In this document: positions 11,823 to 25,800 of the stretch, one piece after another | Layout of the letters: every line of letters starts with the position of its first letter | Numbering within the stretch: position 1 is the stretch's first letter | Origin: Alisma plantago-aquatica | Taxonomy: Eukaryota > Streptophyta > Magnoliopsida > Alismatales > Alismataceae | NCBI GenBank assembly: GCA_963693085.1 | Contig: OY856411.1 | Span: forward strand, 66,871,001-66,935,000 | Reading direction: 5' to 3' | DNA length: 64,000 nt | Program-made: the position numbers and the translations under genes | Notes under the pieces: model-generated | What the model saw: only the letters and a program-made list of their open reading frames with translations | Database searches by the model: none | What the model was told of the DNA's origin: nothing

Positions 11823-13925
11823 GGTGCTTGTTGAGTAGCAAGTCCTGAGATGTCGTTCTTTCCTTGTAGTGCAGCGGTATGGGACGTTGCACTATTTGGA
11901 AATGACGTGCATCAAGGGAAGAGAAACCCTAGACATATTGCGCACGTTGTCTAGAGTAGCTACACTAGTCTACACCAGGTTCTCACCCTTTTCATTAGTT
12001 TTCATGACACTGGACTCTCTACTATGTGTGGGACACTCGTTTTCAGGATTTGGTTTTTGATCCAAACGGATCGAACCTCGATAGTTTTCTCTGACACTTG
12101 TTTTATCGGAGGAAAACTATATAATATTTTATTATGTATATGTATTACAAAATGTGTCCCCACACATGTACGAGTAGGAGGTGGTCATGTAACCTAAGTG
12201 AAAGTGAATGACATCAGTCTAGAAGAGAGAGTAGTTCTAGATTAGATGTCTAGAGCCTTGTTTGGAATATATGATAGATGGAATAGATGATATAAGTTTT
12301 GATGATATGATGTAAGTCTTGTGTAGATGATATAAGATAGTTTATGATGATGTATGTTTGTCTTTGAGGACTTAAGTTCAGTTTTGAGATAAGTTTTGAT
12401 AATGCAAGTATGAGTTCCTTTTATGAGATAAGATATGTTAAGTTAAGACTAAGTTGTGAGTCAGCATAAGCCTCAAGCTCTTTTACGAAGGAGGACCTCT
12501 AGTGTTGGGACCAGTTTAGGGTTAACTCCAGAGAGAGTGAGACCCAGAGGGAGAAGGTTAGAGAACCTAAACTCCAATATATGAGAATTCTGATATATGT
12601 GTTATGATATGTCCTAAACTAGAATTCTCCTGAGTGATTGAGTTGAGTCGCTTTATGCATGATTCCTATAGATGTCTTGAACCCTAGATGTCCTTGGGAG
12701 GACCAAAGCTTAGAGATAGAGAGAGGCTCATTATATGTGTGCAAGTGGAAACGAATATGAGAACCTACCATCTGGGTGAGGGAGAGAGCCCAAGACCCTG
12801 GAGGAGGTAGCTATGTTAGTTTTTGTACATCCTCATGCTCGGGTTGGTGGTTTCCCACATAGGAATCTAGTGGTGTATATAAGAGTGTTTTGGGTAAGCA
12901 TGTTTCATGGTTAGAGATCTATGAAGAGTATGTCATAGCATGTTTTTGGTTTGTGCTTATGTGGCTAGATCTTGTAAGGCTTTTGCTAGTGCCAATGAGG
13001 TAGACCCGAAAAACCCTAAACCAAGGAGGGAGAATAAAGCATGTGCATATGAGATACTCATTGAGTTGAGTCAGCTCAGAGAGACTAGGCAAGATGCTAT
13101 CTTCATGATATGGGTCAGGATAACCTCAGTTGGACTAGATAAAGTGTTGATATATGTTTGACTAGACACTCACATAAGTTTGTTTAGCACGACCGTGATA
13201 TAATATATGTAAGGATGTGATCTAATCTCTAGACATGATATGATGGAAACCTAGAGATGGTTTAATAGATGGAATTGCATAAATGATTAACCATGTAAAT
13301 GAATAATGATGATATATTAAAGATGGTTAACCTTGTGATTCAATAATTAATAAATGGTTCAATTTATTATGAGAAATGAAATAAGATCATATGAATGAAA
13401 CATGTTACATAAGCTGTTAATCTTAGTGCTTAATAAAGATGTTAAATATGGTTTGCGAAACAACATAACACAAAATGATGATCATGATTGTTTTATTAAG
13501 ATGGATTAAGTGGGTTAATTATAGTTAACCCCCTCCTTAAAGGTGTATGTTAAGGTGGAACGGGTTCTAACATATTATCTCAATAAAATGCTGATGACCC
13601 CATGATGTACGGGTTAACGTTAGTAACTCCTTTTGAACATGGTAATATGATGTTGGAAACTATAATGCATGGGTAAAGATAAGAATGCAACCCTAACGTA
13701 TGAAATATGTCATGATATAATCTGAGTTTCTAAAACTTTGTTTCAATCCCGATGGAGTGTTTGGCACCAAGATGGTTGCAAAACCCCCTAATCGTGCTTT
13801 GGATACATGGTTCTACATAATCTTTGTGGATATGTTACACCTAGAATAGTTCATACATGTGGATAAAGGCAAGATAAGGTTTTTCCTAGAAGTATGGTTA
13901 TGGTTTACTTTCGAGGACGAAAGTT

Positions 13926-16900
13926 GTGGTGACCCTGAATTTTAGGGTTTTTCATACCCAATAAAATATTTTAATATCATGTATGCTTTTCTTATGGTTG
14001 AAATCCAATTGAGGAATCAGTTATTCAATTAGATACTCTTTTCACCCCAAAAGGTTAACCACACAGGCAAGTGGTAAGTAGTGTACCTATTGGTGTTTAA
14101 TTGTTAATGAATAGCCTTTATTCATTGATTGAGTATTTCTGAACCCAAGCATCTCACTGTGGGTACATATAGAGTAGAATGGCTTGTTTATATATTTTGA
14201 GGTGTTGTGTGGCCAAACAAAGTTAACTTAAGTTGCTTGGATCTTTTAGAGGCTACTTGATAATGTGTTGATCATAGTGTTCCAAACGATCAACTAAGAC
14301 ACTTAAAGTCATCGATCAATGAGCCAAGAATGGTATTTTAGGATTCAAAATTTAAGAGTGTATTCTAGGATGTAAAGATCTCATGTCTACAATCTTAGGG
14401 TCAAAGTTGTATTCTATGGGAGGCTATTGATGTTTGAAATAAAGAAGAAGATTAACTAGACGATGATTTCTGACCCTAGGTCTTTGTTATGTTCGATGTA
14501 TATTGAGACATAGGTATGTGTGGCATGGCCATAGTTTGCCTGGATATGCATGGTCGTTTCTATTCCTAATCAGCAACAAGCATTATTAATTCATTCTGGA
14601 CGAGAGGGTGTGTGGAGTCTTAGCGGACGTGAGACTAGATCGAATGCTCCCTGTTCACCTCCAACCTCCGAATGAAATGGAGCCGAAGCTTGACTGATTC
14701 ACGGCCTGATAACGTGGAAATAGAGAGCCTATAATAACCCTTGAATGCTGGAATAGATCCAGGATACTCGGGACTACCTAGCAACTCTAGCAACTCCTCG
14801 TATTAAGGACAACGTGGTGAAATTAGATGGTTTCATCTCTTCCGTGTACTACTCATCGCTGCCAAGAGGACCTTCCCCGGCGGTGACTTCTATGGGGAAC
14901 CAGGTCGCATAGCACCACATCCCAGAGTTAGTGCGGGCATGGAGTTCTGAAGCAACCCTACTACAATCATGCGTAGGTTCAAGGTCAATCCTCTCATGAT
15001 CCTCGCCGGAGTCATCCCAGCGGCGGTACCCTGCAGAAGGTAGACGCGGAGATGCGATGCAGTAGCGAGCAGAAGAAGCAGGCGGGCGTCAGACGCTCAT
15101 TGTGAGACGATGATCCAGAGGCATTGAGGAGGAGGAGTATAGGCGGCCTATCTCTGTCGGAGATCTTCCCACAGCTGCGGCTTGGGCAGGAGAAGGCCAC
15201 CCCCGCGGACGCAGCCCTGCGGAGCATACAACGGCCGAACGCGAGCCGGCAGAGAACGGGGTCTGCATCAAAGTCGAACTGGAGAAGAACCTTCCACGGC
15301 GTTGGGCTCTCCGAGCCGCATGGAGGTACAATGGCGAGCCTGGAGGCTATAGCCGCGGTGGCGGCTCTATGAGGAGGAGGTTTTGGTGGCCGACTGTAGA
15401 CCCAGGAGAAGATCGGCGGCGGACATTTCTAAGAGATCCCAAACACGAGTCAGCACAGTAGGCGATCTGGAGGCATGGTGCTTTCCTACAGCAGTTGGTA
15501 AGCAGATGATTGGGGCTTACCAATGTTTGATTGCCCATTGGGGGAACCTCCCCAGTGACGTTGCTCGAAGCACAGAAGAATGAGGAATCTGGGAGAAGCC
15601 CGATCGCGTAGACACGAGGGAAAAGAAAGAGCATGAACCGGACCGGCCCAAAATGAACCAAAAGAAAACCTAGTAGAACCCAGATCAACGCATGCCAAAG
15701 AAGAAGCAGCAGCGGATGGCCAGGTGGCGTGATCCAATTGGTCGCTTGAGGTAAATATCCCAGAAAATTCTTGGTTCTTGTATAATTCATAGTAATTGGC
15801 TCGATGATCAGGAAAATACATATAATACACCGAAATTCTCAGAAAAATGAGTAGAACACAATGAAAGTATAATATCAGGCCTTTGAAGAACTAATAATAG
15901 TGATATCATGTAAGAGTTGTAATGCTCGTTTCATAGATAATAAATATCAAATGATGATATAAAATTATGGAAAAATGTCAGTAAGTCTATAATCATGTTT
16001 ATAATCCATATAATGTCAATAATTATGATGTTGATGCACGAAATCATGTAATTTGATTAATATGGCTAAATAGGGCTAATAACACTAAAGGTAATGCAAT
16101 TAATGCATACATGCTCAATAAATGATGAAATTCACATAACATTCTCATATGTAACTGAAAGATAATATGTAAATATGAGACCAGTTTTGTACACAAAATT
16201 CATGTTGTAAGTAGATGAACCTTGATACATGGATTGTAACCCTAACTTGAATAATATATATAAACTAGGGTTATCATGTGCATAGAAAGGATATGGAACC
16301 TAATGTTCAGATAATGAGCCATAATCTGGAAAATGACATCATTAAGATAATTCTAAGACAAGAATGCAAGTAATGACGAGACTATCCTAATGAATTAAGA
16401 AAACCCTAAAATGGATACGATTAGGGTTAAGATGAGATGTAAGATGATAAGAACCTGATGATAGTATATGATCTTGTCTTGATCAGGTTATGACCAGATT
16501 ATCTAGACGACCATGGATGTATTAGAAATCTCTGAACTCAGGTACGTGGGTTTTTATTAAGTATAAGACTAGTTTTCATGAATGCATAATGATATGATGT
16601 ACTTTGGATGCTTGTGTTTGCATATAAATTCTTGGATGTGTATTAGTAGTATATGCTCCGGAAAACATTACAGAACATAAAAGAATATAGATGTTTTGTA
16701 GCTACTGAGTGGATATATGCTCTCTCTCTCCCTCAATCATCTCTCTCTCTTCCTCTAAATATAAGGTCGGCACTCGGTCCCCATAGCCCAAGGGGCGGGG
16801 AAAAATGAAGTGCGACATCTCTCTCTCTCCCCTCTGAATATAAGGTCGACACTCGGTCCCCATAGCCCAAAGGGCGGGGAAAAATGAAGTGTGACACCAC

Positions 16901-17394
16901 TTAGTAGTACAAACGCATCAAAAGGCATCTAAAAATGTGTTTACCTGATTATCGCTTTAAATAATGTTTTCTTTTACTCTTTCTTTCTCAAGATTATTTC
17001 AATTATGCAAGCATATTAGTATGTATCTTTCTACCCACGTGCACAACACCTTGTGTGTTGATTCGTTGTTTCACGTATGTTTTAGGTTCAGAGCTAGCTT
17101 GGGATAAAAGACGGGAAGTGAGCAGTTGTCCAGGTTGTACCTATTGTGTTAAGATCCTGTTAGCATACATGTTCATAGACTTGTAAAATTTTCTTCAAAT
17201 TATGTAAATGTAAGTTGCAAAATTTAATTCATGTTGTAAATATACATGTTTTTGTTGAGAAATGTTATGGTTGTATGTTCATGTATGCATATTATGCTTC
17301 CGCATCGCTTTCTGATATGATTGGATGATGTTTTCAGATTCTGACATCTCATTCCCAATAGGGTTTGGAGAAATCAAAATCCGGGGACGTCACA
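13926..17394 (+). repeat. Family C left LTR
   Basis: Runs from TGTGGTGACC to GACGTCACA. A GC-rich island at about 14600-15780 holds several overlapping ORFs on both strands, including 147 codons on the minus strand (15347-15790). They match no family I know, and their conservation between the two LTRs follows from recent insertion. A 77-bp tandem repeat with TATA-like AATATAAGG lies at 16758-16897. Confidence 0.94.
16758..16897 (+). repeat. Tandem 77-bp promoter-like repeat with two hairpins, left C LTR
   Basis: Two copies start AATATAAGGTCG and end AATGAAGTGYGACA, separated by CT repeats. In copy 1 GTCGGCACT (16766-16774) pairs with AGTGCGAC (16809-16816). In copy 2 GTCGACACT (16845-16853) pairs with AGTGTGAC (16888-16895). 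Both leave one bulged G, and a G-C pair in copy 1 becomes A-T in copy 2. CCCC and GGGG inside the loop can pair as well. The right LTR has the same arrangement at about 22091-22230. Confidence 0.85.
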
Positions 17395-17396
17395 GT

Positions 17397-17408
17397 TGGT
17401 ATCAGAGC
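17397..17408 (+). promoter_or_regulatory. Family C primer-binding site
   Basis: TGGTATCAGAGC lies two bases after the left LTR end, complementary to the initiator-Met tRNA 3' end. Confidence 0.93.
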
Positions 17409-19243
17409 ATGAACAATAGCTACACCTAACAATTTCTCACCATGAAGCATTAAACATAAATCTCACCTTTCACTTTAAACCTTAGAAACTTAGTAAGTTG
17501 TTCTATATGAATAAGGTTTGACTTAGCCTCTAAGTTAGAACCTAGATGTTCGAGAACTAGGTTTAGATAAGTGTGTGAAACCCTTTCCATATAGAGCTCA
17601 TTTGTATTGGATAGCTACACTAATCTACACCCTGTTCTCACCATTTCACTAGTTACATGTCACCATACTATCTACTGTGTGTTGGACACTCAGTTTTGCT
17701 GATTTGGTTTTGTTTTCCAATTGGCTCGAGCCTCGACAGTTTTCTCTGACGCCTTCTTTCTCAGAGAAAAACTATATAATATTTTATTAGATATATGTAA
17801 ATATAAAAATGTGTCCCTCACACAGGAGAGTAGTGGGTGTTCATGCAATCTAAGTGAAAGGGAGTGACATCAGTCTAGAAGAGAGAATATATCTAGATTA
17901 GATGTATAGAGCCTCATAAGGTTAGGTGATAGATAGATAGACAAAAGAAATACAAAGGAAATAAGCATATGGAATTTTATCTAAGTTTGATCTCTGATGG
18001 TATAAGTTTCCTTATATAGGTTTAAGTTGTATATTAGTTGAATCTAATTTTGGAGAATTTGAGCAAAATCTTGATGATGAAAGTACATTCCCTTTTCCTA
18101 CTTAAGATAATCTAAGTTAAGATAGAGATGAGTGTGCATGAGCCTCAAGCTCTTATACAAGGAGGATGTCTAGTGGTAGGATGAGATATGTGGTGAACTC
18201 TAGAGAGAGTAAGACCCACAGGGAGAAGGTCATAAGACCTAGCCTCCAATATATGAGATATGTGTTTTAAAAAAAAATCCTACACTAGATTACTCTCGAG
18301 TGTTGAGTTGAGTCCTTATGCATGATTCAAATCTATATGTGAGAATTGGGTAAAACAAAAGGATGGGTAGATGGCCCATATGATAAAGTCAATCCTTTGG
18401 CTGAGTTAGGTCCTAGCTGGAGTGACATATTTTGTGAATCTCATCATTAGTTGCAAGTGAGGTAATATATGAACTCTAGTTATGAGAGTATGATGCTTGT
18501 GCAAAAGATACTCAAAATACATGTTCCCCCTTCTTCTTCTCTTTCTTAATATACGATGATAGAAACCTCACTTGAGCTATATAGATGATATATATATGAG
18601 GAGTCACTCGCATAAGCTTGACCTATTCTATATTTCCCCCCCCCTATATTATACATGTAGAACCCAAGATTGAAATCATTATAAGTTTGACAATAAAATA
18701 TTCTCTTCCCCTTCATTTGAAACCTGAAAGATATGATGATGAGATCATGGGATAAACTTAGTATATTCTCTTCTTTCCCTTCACATAATACATGCAAGAC
18801 AAAAAAAAATTGAACTCATGAACTCGATATAAAGATATTTGTGGATCATATGATATATCATCAGAAATATAGTTCATAACTTTGATCCTTCTCAATATAT
18901 GCTTCTAAGTTGAGTATGAATATCACACCATAGGGTGAAACCCTAATGGTCAAACATGTTATGTAAGCCCTTCTTAAGTAGAAAAAAAAAACAAATCTTA
19001 GAGAAACATGGATGGAAATTCCAAATAAGAAAATTTCCTTACATGGCTTAACTTCCCGAATGATGCTTCAACCTATATAAGGTGGGTGGGTACACCCTAG
19101 ATGCTCTAAAGTCCTAATATGACAACTTAGGTACATTTACAACTATGATATCCTTGGTACCTAGAAGTGGTGGGCTATATGTAGCAGTCCTCACAATAAC
19201 CTTGAGTATGATATTTGCTGAATTTCGAGGACAAAATTCTTAT

Positions 19244-19256
19244 AAGGTGGGGTGAA
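19244..19256 (+). promoter_or_regulatory. Family C polypurine tract
   Basis: The purine-rich AAGGTGGGGTGAA directly abuts the right LTR start, the expected site of plus-strand priming. Confidence 0.75.
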
Positions 19257-22200
19257 TGTGGTGACCCTGAATTTTAGGGTTTTTCATACCCAATAAAATA
19301 TTTTAATATCATGTATTCTTTGCTTATGGTTGAAATCCAATTGAGGAATCAGTTATTCAATTAGATACTCTTTTCACCCCAAAAGGTTAACCACACAGGC
19401 AACTGGTGAGTAGTGTACCTGTTGGTGTTTAATTGTTAATGAATAGCCTTTATTCATTGATTGAGTATTTCTGAACCCAAGCATCTCACTGTGGGTACAT
19501 ATAGAGTAGAATGGCTTGTTTATATATGTTGAGGTGTTGTGTGGCCAAACAAAGTTAACTTAAGTTGCTTGGATCTTTTAGAGGATACTTGATAATGCGT
19601 TGATCATAGTGTTCCAAACGATCAACTAAGACACTTGAAGTCATCGATCAATGAGCCAAGAATGGTATTTTAGGATTCAAAATTTAAGAGTGTATTCTAG
19701 GATGTAAAGATCTCATGTCTACAATCTTAGGGTCAAAGTTGTATTCTATGGGAGGCTATTGATGTTTGAAATAAAGAAGAAGATTAACTAGACGATGATT
19801 TCTGACCCTAGGTCTTTGTTATGTTCGATGTATATTGAGACATAGGTATGTGTGGCATGGCCATAGTTTGCCTGGATATGCATGGTCGTTTCTATTCCTA
19901 ATCAGCAACAAGCATTATTAATTCATTCTGGACGAGAGGGTGTGTGGAGTCTTAGCGACCGTGAGACTAGATCGAATGCTCCCTGTTCACCTCCAACCTC
20001 CGAATGAAACGGAGCCGAAGCTTGACTGATTCACGGCCTGATAACGTGGAAATAGAGAGCCTATAATAACCCTTGAATGCTGGAATAGATCCAGGATACT
20101 CGAGACTACCTAGCAACTCTAGCAACTCCTCGTATTAAGGACAACGTGATGAAATTAGATGGTTTCATCTCTTCCGTGTACTACTCATCGCTGCCAAGAG
20201 GACCTTCCCCGGCGGTGACTTCTATGGGGAACCAGGTCGCATAGCACCACATCCCAGAGTTAGTGCAGGCATGGAGTTCTGAAGCAACCCTACTACAATC
20301 ATGCGTAGGTTCAAGGTCAATCCTCTCATGATCCTCGCCGGAGTCATCCCAGCGGCGGCACCCTACAGAAGGTAGACGCGGAGATGCGATGCAGTAGCGA
20401 GCAGAAGAAGCAGGCGGGCGTCAGACGCTCATTGTGAGACGATGATCCAGAGGCATTGAGGAGGAGGAGTATAGGCGGCCTATCTCTGTCAGAGATCTTC
20501 CCACAGTTGCGGCTTGGGCAGGAGAAGGCCACCCCCGCGGACGCAGCCCTGCGGAGCATACAACGGCCGAACGCGAGCCGGCAGAGAACGGGGTCTGCAG
20601 CAAAGTCGAACTGGAGAAGAACCTTCCACGGCGTTGGGCTCTCCGAGCCGCATGGAGGTACAATGGCGAGCCTGGAGGCTATAGCCGCGGTGGAGGCTCT
20701 ATGAGGAGGAGGTTTTGGTGGCCGACTGTAGACCCGGGAGAAGATCGGCGGCGGACATTTCCAAGAGATCCCAAACACGAGTCAGCACAGTAGGCGATCT
20801 GGAGGCATGGTGCTTTCCTACAGTAGTTGGTAAGCAGATGATTGGGGCTTACCAATGTTTGATTGCCCATTGGGGGAACCTCCCCAGTGACGTTGCTCGA
20901 AGCACAGAAGAACGAGGAATCTGGGAGAAGCCCGATCGCGTAGACACGAGGGAAAAGAAAGAGCATGAACCGGACCGGCCCAAAATGAACCAAAAGAAAA
21001 CCCAGTAGAACCCGGATCAACGCTTGCCAAAGAAGAAGCAGCAGCGGATGGCCAGGTGGCGTGATCCAATTGGTCGCTTGAGGTAAATATCCCAGAAAAT
21101 GCTTAGTTCTTGTATAATTCATAGTAATTGGCTCGATGATCAGAAAAATACATATAATACACCGAAATTCTCAGAAAAATGAGTAGAACACAATGAAAGT
21201 ATAATATCAGGCCTTTGAAGAACTAATAATAGTGATATCATGTAAGAGTTGTAATGCTCGTTTCATAGATAATAAATATCAAATGATGATATAAAATTAT
21301 GGAAAAATGTCAGTAAGTCTATAATCATGTTTATAATCCATATAATGTCAATAATTATGATGTTGATGCACGAAATCATGTAATTTGATTAATATGGCTA
21401 AATAGGGCTAATAACACTAAAGGTAATGCAATTAATGCATACATGCTCAATAAATGATGAAATTCACATAACATTCTCATATGTAACTGAAAGATAATAT
21501 GTAAATATGAGACCAGTTTTGTACACGAAATTCATGTTGTAAGAAGATGAACCTTGATACATGGATTGTAACCCTAACTTGAATAATATATATAAACTAG
21601 GGTTATCATGTGCATAAAAAGGATATGGAACCTAATGTTCAGATAATGAGCCATAATCTGGAAAATGACATCATTAAGATAATTCTAAGACAAGAATGCA
21701 AGTAATGACGAGACTATCCTAATGAATTAATAAAACCCTAAAATGGATACGATTAGGGTTAAGATGAGATGTAAGATGATAAGAACCTGATGATAGTATA
21801 TGATCTTGTCTTGATCAGGTTATGACCAGATTATCTAGACGACCATGGATGTATTAGAAATCTCTGAACTCAGGTACATGGGTTTTTATTAAGTATAAGA
21901 CTAGTTTTCATGAATGCATAATGATATGATGTACTTTGGATGCTTGTGTTTGCATATAAATTCTTGGATGTGTATTAGTAGTATATGCTCCGGAAAACAT
22001 TACAGAACATAAAAGAATATAGATATTTTGTAGCTACTGAGTGGATATATGCTCTCTCTCTCCCTCAATCATCTCTCTCTCTCTTCCTCTAAATATAAGG
22101 TCGGCACTCGGTCCCCATAGCCCAAGGGGCGGGGAAAAATGTAGTGCGACATCTCTCTCTCCCCTCTGAATATAAGGTCGACACTCGGTCCCCATAGCCC

Positions 22201-22745
22201 AAAGGGTGGGGAAAAATGAAGTGTGACACCACTTAGTAGTACAAACGCATCAAAAGGCATCTAAAAATGTGTTTACCTGATTATCGCTTTAAATAATGTT
22301 TTCTTTTACTCTTTCTTTCTCAAGATTATTTCAATTATGCAAGCATATTAGTATGTATCTTTCTACCCACGTGCACAACACCTTGTGTGTTGATTCGTTG
22401 TTTCACGTATGTTTTAGGTTCAGAGCTAGCTTGGGATAAAAGATGGGAAGTGAGAAGTTGTCCAGGTTGTACCTATTGTGTTAAGATCCTGTTAGCATAC
22501 ATGTTCATAGACTTGTAAAATTTTCTTCAAATTATGTAAATGTAAGTTGCAAAATTTAATTCATGTTGTAAATATACATGTTTGTTGTAAATATACATGT
22601 TTTTGTTGAGAAATGTTATGGTTGTATGTTCATGTATGCGTATTATGCTTCCGCATCGCTTTCTGATATGATTGGATGATGTTTTCGGATTCTGACATCT
22701 GATTCCCAATAGGGTTTGGAGAAATCAAAATCCGGGGACGTCACA
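19257..22745 (+). repeat. Family C right LTR
   Basis: Near-identical to 13926-17394. Differences include scattered substitutions, small CT-tract length changes and one 20-bp tandem duplication of TTGTAAATATACATGT near 22570. Confidence 0.95.
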
Positions 22746-22831
22746 AAAGTTCTTTTAAGATGTATATGATGTGACAAACTGGTTTTTCTGGCTTAATTCC
22801 GTGGACGGAATTTCTTTTAAGGTGTGTAGGA
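22746..22831 (+). mobile_element. Family B internal region, right end with duplicated 3' junction
   Basis: After the AAAGT duplication the text resumes TCTTTTAAGATG. It contains GATGTGACAAAC, which looks like the start of a family A LTR. A second GGACGGAATTTCTTTTAAGG follows and leads into the true B LTR. The end-of-pol/polypurine block thus appears twice in tandem. Confidence 0.75.
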
Positions 22832-25800
22832 TGTGATGGAGTGGACTTTTAGAATCCTAAATGTCCAATGACATAAGTGAAATCATATGGATGAGTTATA
22901 TTGAGAGTTCCAAGCTTTTGACAAAGTAGGTGTGTTGATATGAGGTTGGCATAATGATTAAGACATCTCTTTCAATGCCTTTTGAGGAATCTAATTGAAT
23001 TGTCTAATAGATGAATTTGGTCACCAAATTTGAGTAGAATGTAAGTTAAATTGTGATTGAGCTATGGTCTAAGTTTCATGAAGATTGGAGGATCCTAGGA
23101 GAAGCTATTTAGGTTGAAAATTGTGAAATGATGTGCATTATCGATGGTTGATTGATCAAAGCTTAATATAAACCATGGTACATGATGTGTCACACACACA
23201 ACTTTGATTAGGTAGTGCAAATGGTAGCATCAGTGAGCCAAAGATCAGTTTGGTGTGTGGCATGTGTCTACCCTTGGATGGGAGTGATCATACCATAGCA
23301 AGATCATCACATCCCTTAAACCATTCTCAGATCATGGAGAGGGGGAAACCAGCACGTACCACACGCCCACGATCAGTGATCGTGTGATACAAGGGAGCAA
23401 GAGACGGAGCAGTTCCTTTCAGTCCATGTAATACGAAACTAGGTGAAACGAGGTGGAGCGCCTGCTCTCCATTATCCCTACACCGCAAAGTGCAGGAGGC
23501 ACGATTCACTAACGTGCCGAGGAGGAGAGAACCAATCACCATCACTCACAGAGGATAGCAACGTCGAGGGAGATTCTGGAGTTGAGGAGACAACCCTAGC
23601 CAGATCTGGATAAGGAGCTCTTCTGCCGGATTCGGTTTTATCCCTAGGAGATGAAGCCCAGCAGCACCTTGCCACGGCAGCACTTGAGAACTCAACCAGC
23701 AGGCTCCGTGAGGAGGAGCTGCAATAACAGCAACCTGGAGATCGGAGGCGGCGAACAGGGGAGTCGCACGGTCAGGATTCCTCCGTAGCGTGGGAGACGG
23801 ATCGATCAGGAAGAGGCCCCACAGTGGCGGCCATTGTCCAGGACATGACGTGAGTTGGCGTCGGGTAGTTTTGGCGGAGAACTACCCCCCCCATTCGTGG
23901 CGGCAGCTGCAAGACACCCGAAGGCGGCGCTCGCATAGAGCCTAGGGCAGTTGTTGCTCGCTGGAGTTAACCCTCGCGGCGCCACCCAGCGTTGGGTTGA
24001 GAACCTATGCAGCCACATCACCGGACTCCCAAGCAGCAGGAGGAGGAACCCACGGCAAGGAGCACAGCCCGTTCATTGCGGAGCAGATCCCAGGTGGCGT
24101 CGCTTGTTCCAGAAACGGAACAGACGATGGACACGGGCGTTGTCGCGCAAGGGTGAGAAGAGAAAGGGGAGCAGACGGTCTAGGCTAACTCAGACCCAGT
24201 TTGTAGACCAACCAACGAACCAGGAGACCAGCTGGATCAGACCAAGTGAACCATTTCCCTCCTCAGTGCCACGTGTCGACGGCCGATTGGCGAAAAGGTA
24301 AGAAAATGCTCAGATCTTCTTTAATTCACAATAATTAGCATGTTCATCAGAAAAATACAAACAAGGTACCAAAATTCTCAGAAAAATGCGTAAAACAATA
24401 TGGTAGCATAATATCAGGCTTTTGATACAATGATCTCAGTGATTTTTTATTAGTTGTGAAATTCTTAATTGATAGATAATAAATATCAAACATCGACCTA
24501 AAATTATGAGAAAATACCAGTAAATCACAAATAATATATGTAATCTATCGGATGTTAGTAATCATGATGTTGATACATGAAATCATGTAATTTGCTTTAT
24601 ATGGCTAATTAGGGCTAATAACCCTAAATAAAATGTATTAAATACATGCATGCTCAATAAATGGTGAAATTTATAGAGTAGGTTTATATTAGTAATGTGA
24701 GACTAATATGTAACTCGGATATTAGTTAGATTCATGGAATTAATTTTATATGAAGATGACCCATAATACATGTGATGAAACCCTACTTTGAGTAATACAT
24801 GTAAGCTAGGGTTAATATGTCCACCCAAAAAGGATATGGAACCTAATATTCAGATAATGAACCATAATCTAGAAAATGACATCAGTATGATAAATCTAAG
24901 GCAAGAATGCAAGTAATGATGAGAATATCCTTAGGAGCTAAGTAAAGCCCTAATGAACACGATTAGGGTTAACATGAGATGTAGATGATGAGAACCTGAT
25001 GATAGTATGTGATCTTGTCTTAATTAGGTTTAACCAAGGATATAGATGACATCAGGAATATGTTGTGAATAGGATGTCTCTTTGGAAGGTACGCAATTAC
25101 CCCTTACTTGGCTTATTATACAATATGCTTGTGTTATACGTGTAGTAAAATACTTGGCATATGATATTGGTTGAAATGATTGTTCATGTATGATATGTTG
25201 CATGATTTTTCATACTTATTGCTATGAACACATGAAACATAATATATCTGTTCCATTATATCTAAGCACTTCAATTCTTTGGTAGTAAAGTGCTGGAAAT
25301 AAGTACTTCAACTCTTTGGTAGTAAAGTACTTGGAAGTGATCCAACTCTTTGGTAGTAGATCACATTGTGAAATGATCCAACTCTTTGGTAGTAGATCAT
25401 AAAGTCCTTAATGCATTCAACTCTCAGGTAGTAAATGCATGGATGATATAATGGAAAATGTGCTTAAAATATGTGTTCTCTTTTGTTAATGAATATCGTT
25501 GTGCAAGTATATGTTTTCTTATATTCTTTTGTTACTGCCAAGTATATTAGTTTTATCTTATTGCCAAGATGTGATGAGAGGTATATAAAAGACACGTAGG
25601 CGTACTCAGTACAATATTCTTGAATATTGTGCTGACGTGTACCGCTTGTAATCTTTGTTTAGGTTGTGGTTATGCTCTTGAAGATCCAGGATAGTGAGAG
25701 TTGTGTGGCGAACTGATGTACAGGTGGACCTGTTGTCTTAAGATCCTGTAGTTTAGTGGTAGTACATGTATATGTATAGTTTTGTTGTTCAATATGTAAT

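Larger units (their letters stand above)
11649..13920 (+). mobile_element. Family B internal region, left part
   Basis: Begins with the primer-binding site. It contains the post-PBS motif, a stretch starting CCTCAAGCTC that resembles families A and C, and GAGGACGAAAGT at its end. Family C splits that end-of-pol-like motif. The longest ORF, 12940-13161 (73 codons), is not recognisable. No gag or pol domain is seen. Confidence 0.75.
17395..19256 (+). mobile_element. Family C internal region
   Basis: Starts with two bases and the primer-binding site. It contains the post-PBS motif at about 17526-17570 and a CCTCAAGCTC segment related to families A and B. It ends TTTCGAGGACAAAATTC and AAGGTGGGGTGAA directly before the right LTR. 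No retroviral protein domain or long ORF is present. It is one of the shorter internal regions for such long LTRs. Confidence 0.85.
13926..22745 (+). mobile_element. Family C LTR retrotransposon, non-coding, nested in family B
   Basis: LTRs of 3469 and 3489 bp start TGTGGTGACC and end GGGGACGTCACA. The duplicated target is AAAGT (13921-13925 and 22746-22750). The 20-bp length difference is explained by a tandem duplication in the right LTR at about 22562-22600. Internal sequence of 1862 bp has no coding capacity. The LTRs are nearly identical, so this is the youngest insertion of the stack. Confidence 0.95.

Noticed and set aside
12940..13161. 73-codon ORF as a possible gag remnant in family B
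   Set aside because: No zinc knuckle or other gag feature, and no equivalent in families A or C.
15124..15372. 82-codon plus-strand ORF in the family C LTR (and 20456-20704)
   Set aside because: Same GC-rich island, overlaps minus-strand ORFs of similar length, no domain.
15347..15790. 147-codon minus-strand ORF in the family C LTR, also at 20679-21122
   Set aside because: Several overlapping ORFs on both strands share this GC-rich island. Conservation between LTRs follows from recent insertion, and no protein family is recognisable.
23951..24301. 116-codon ORF in the family B right LTR
   Set aside because: Not open to the same extent in the left LTR, where the matching frame is shorter; composition effect.
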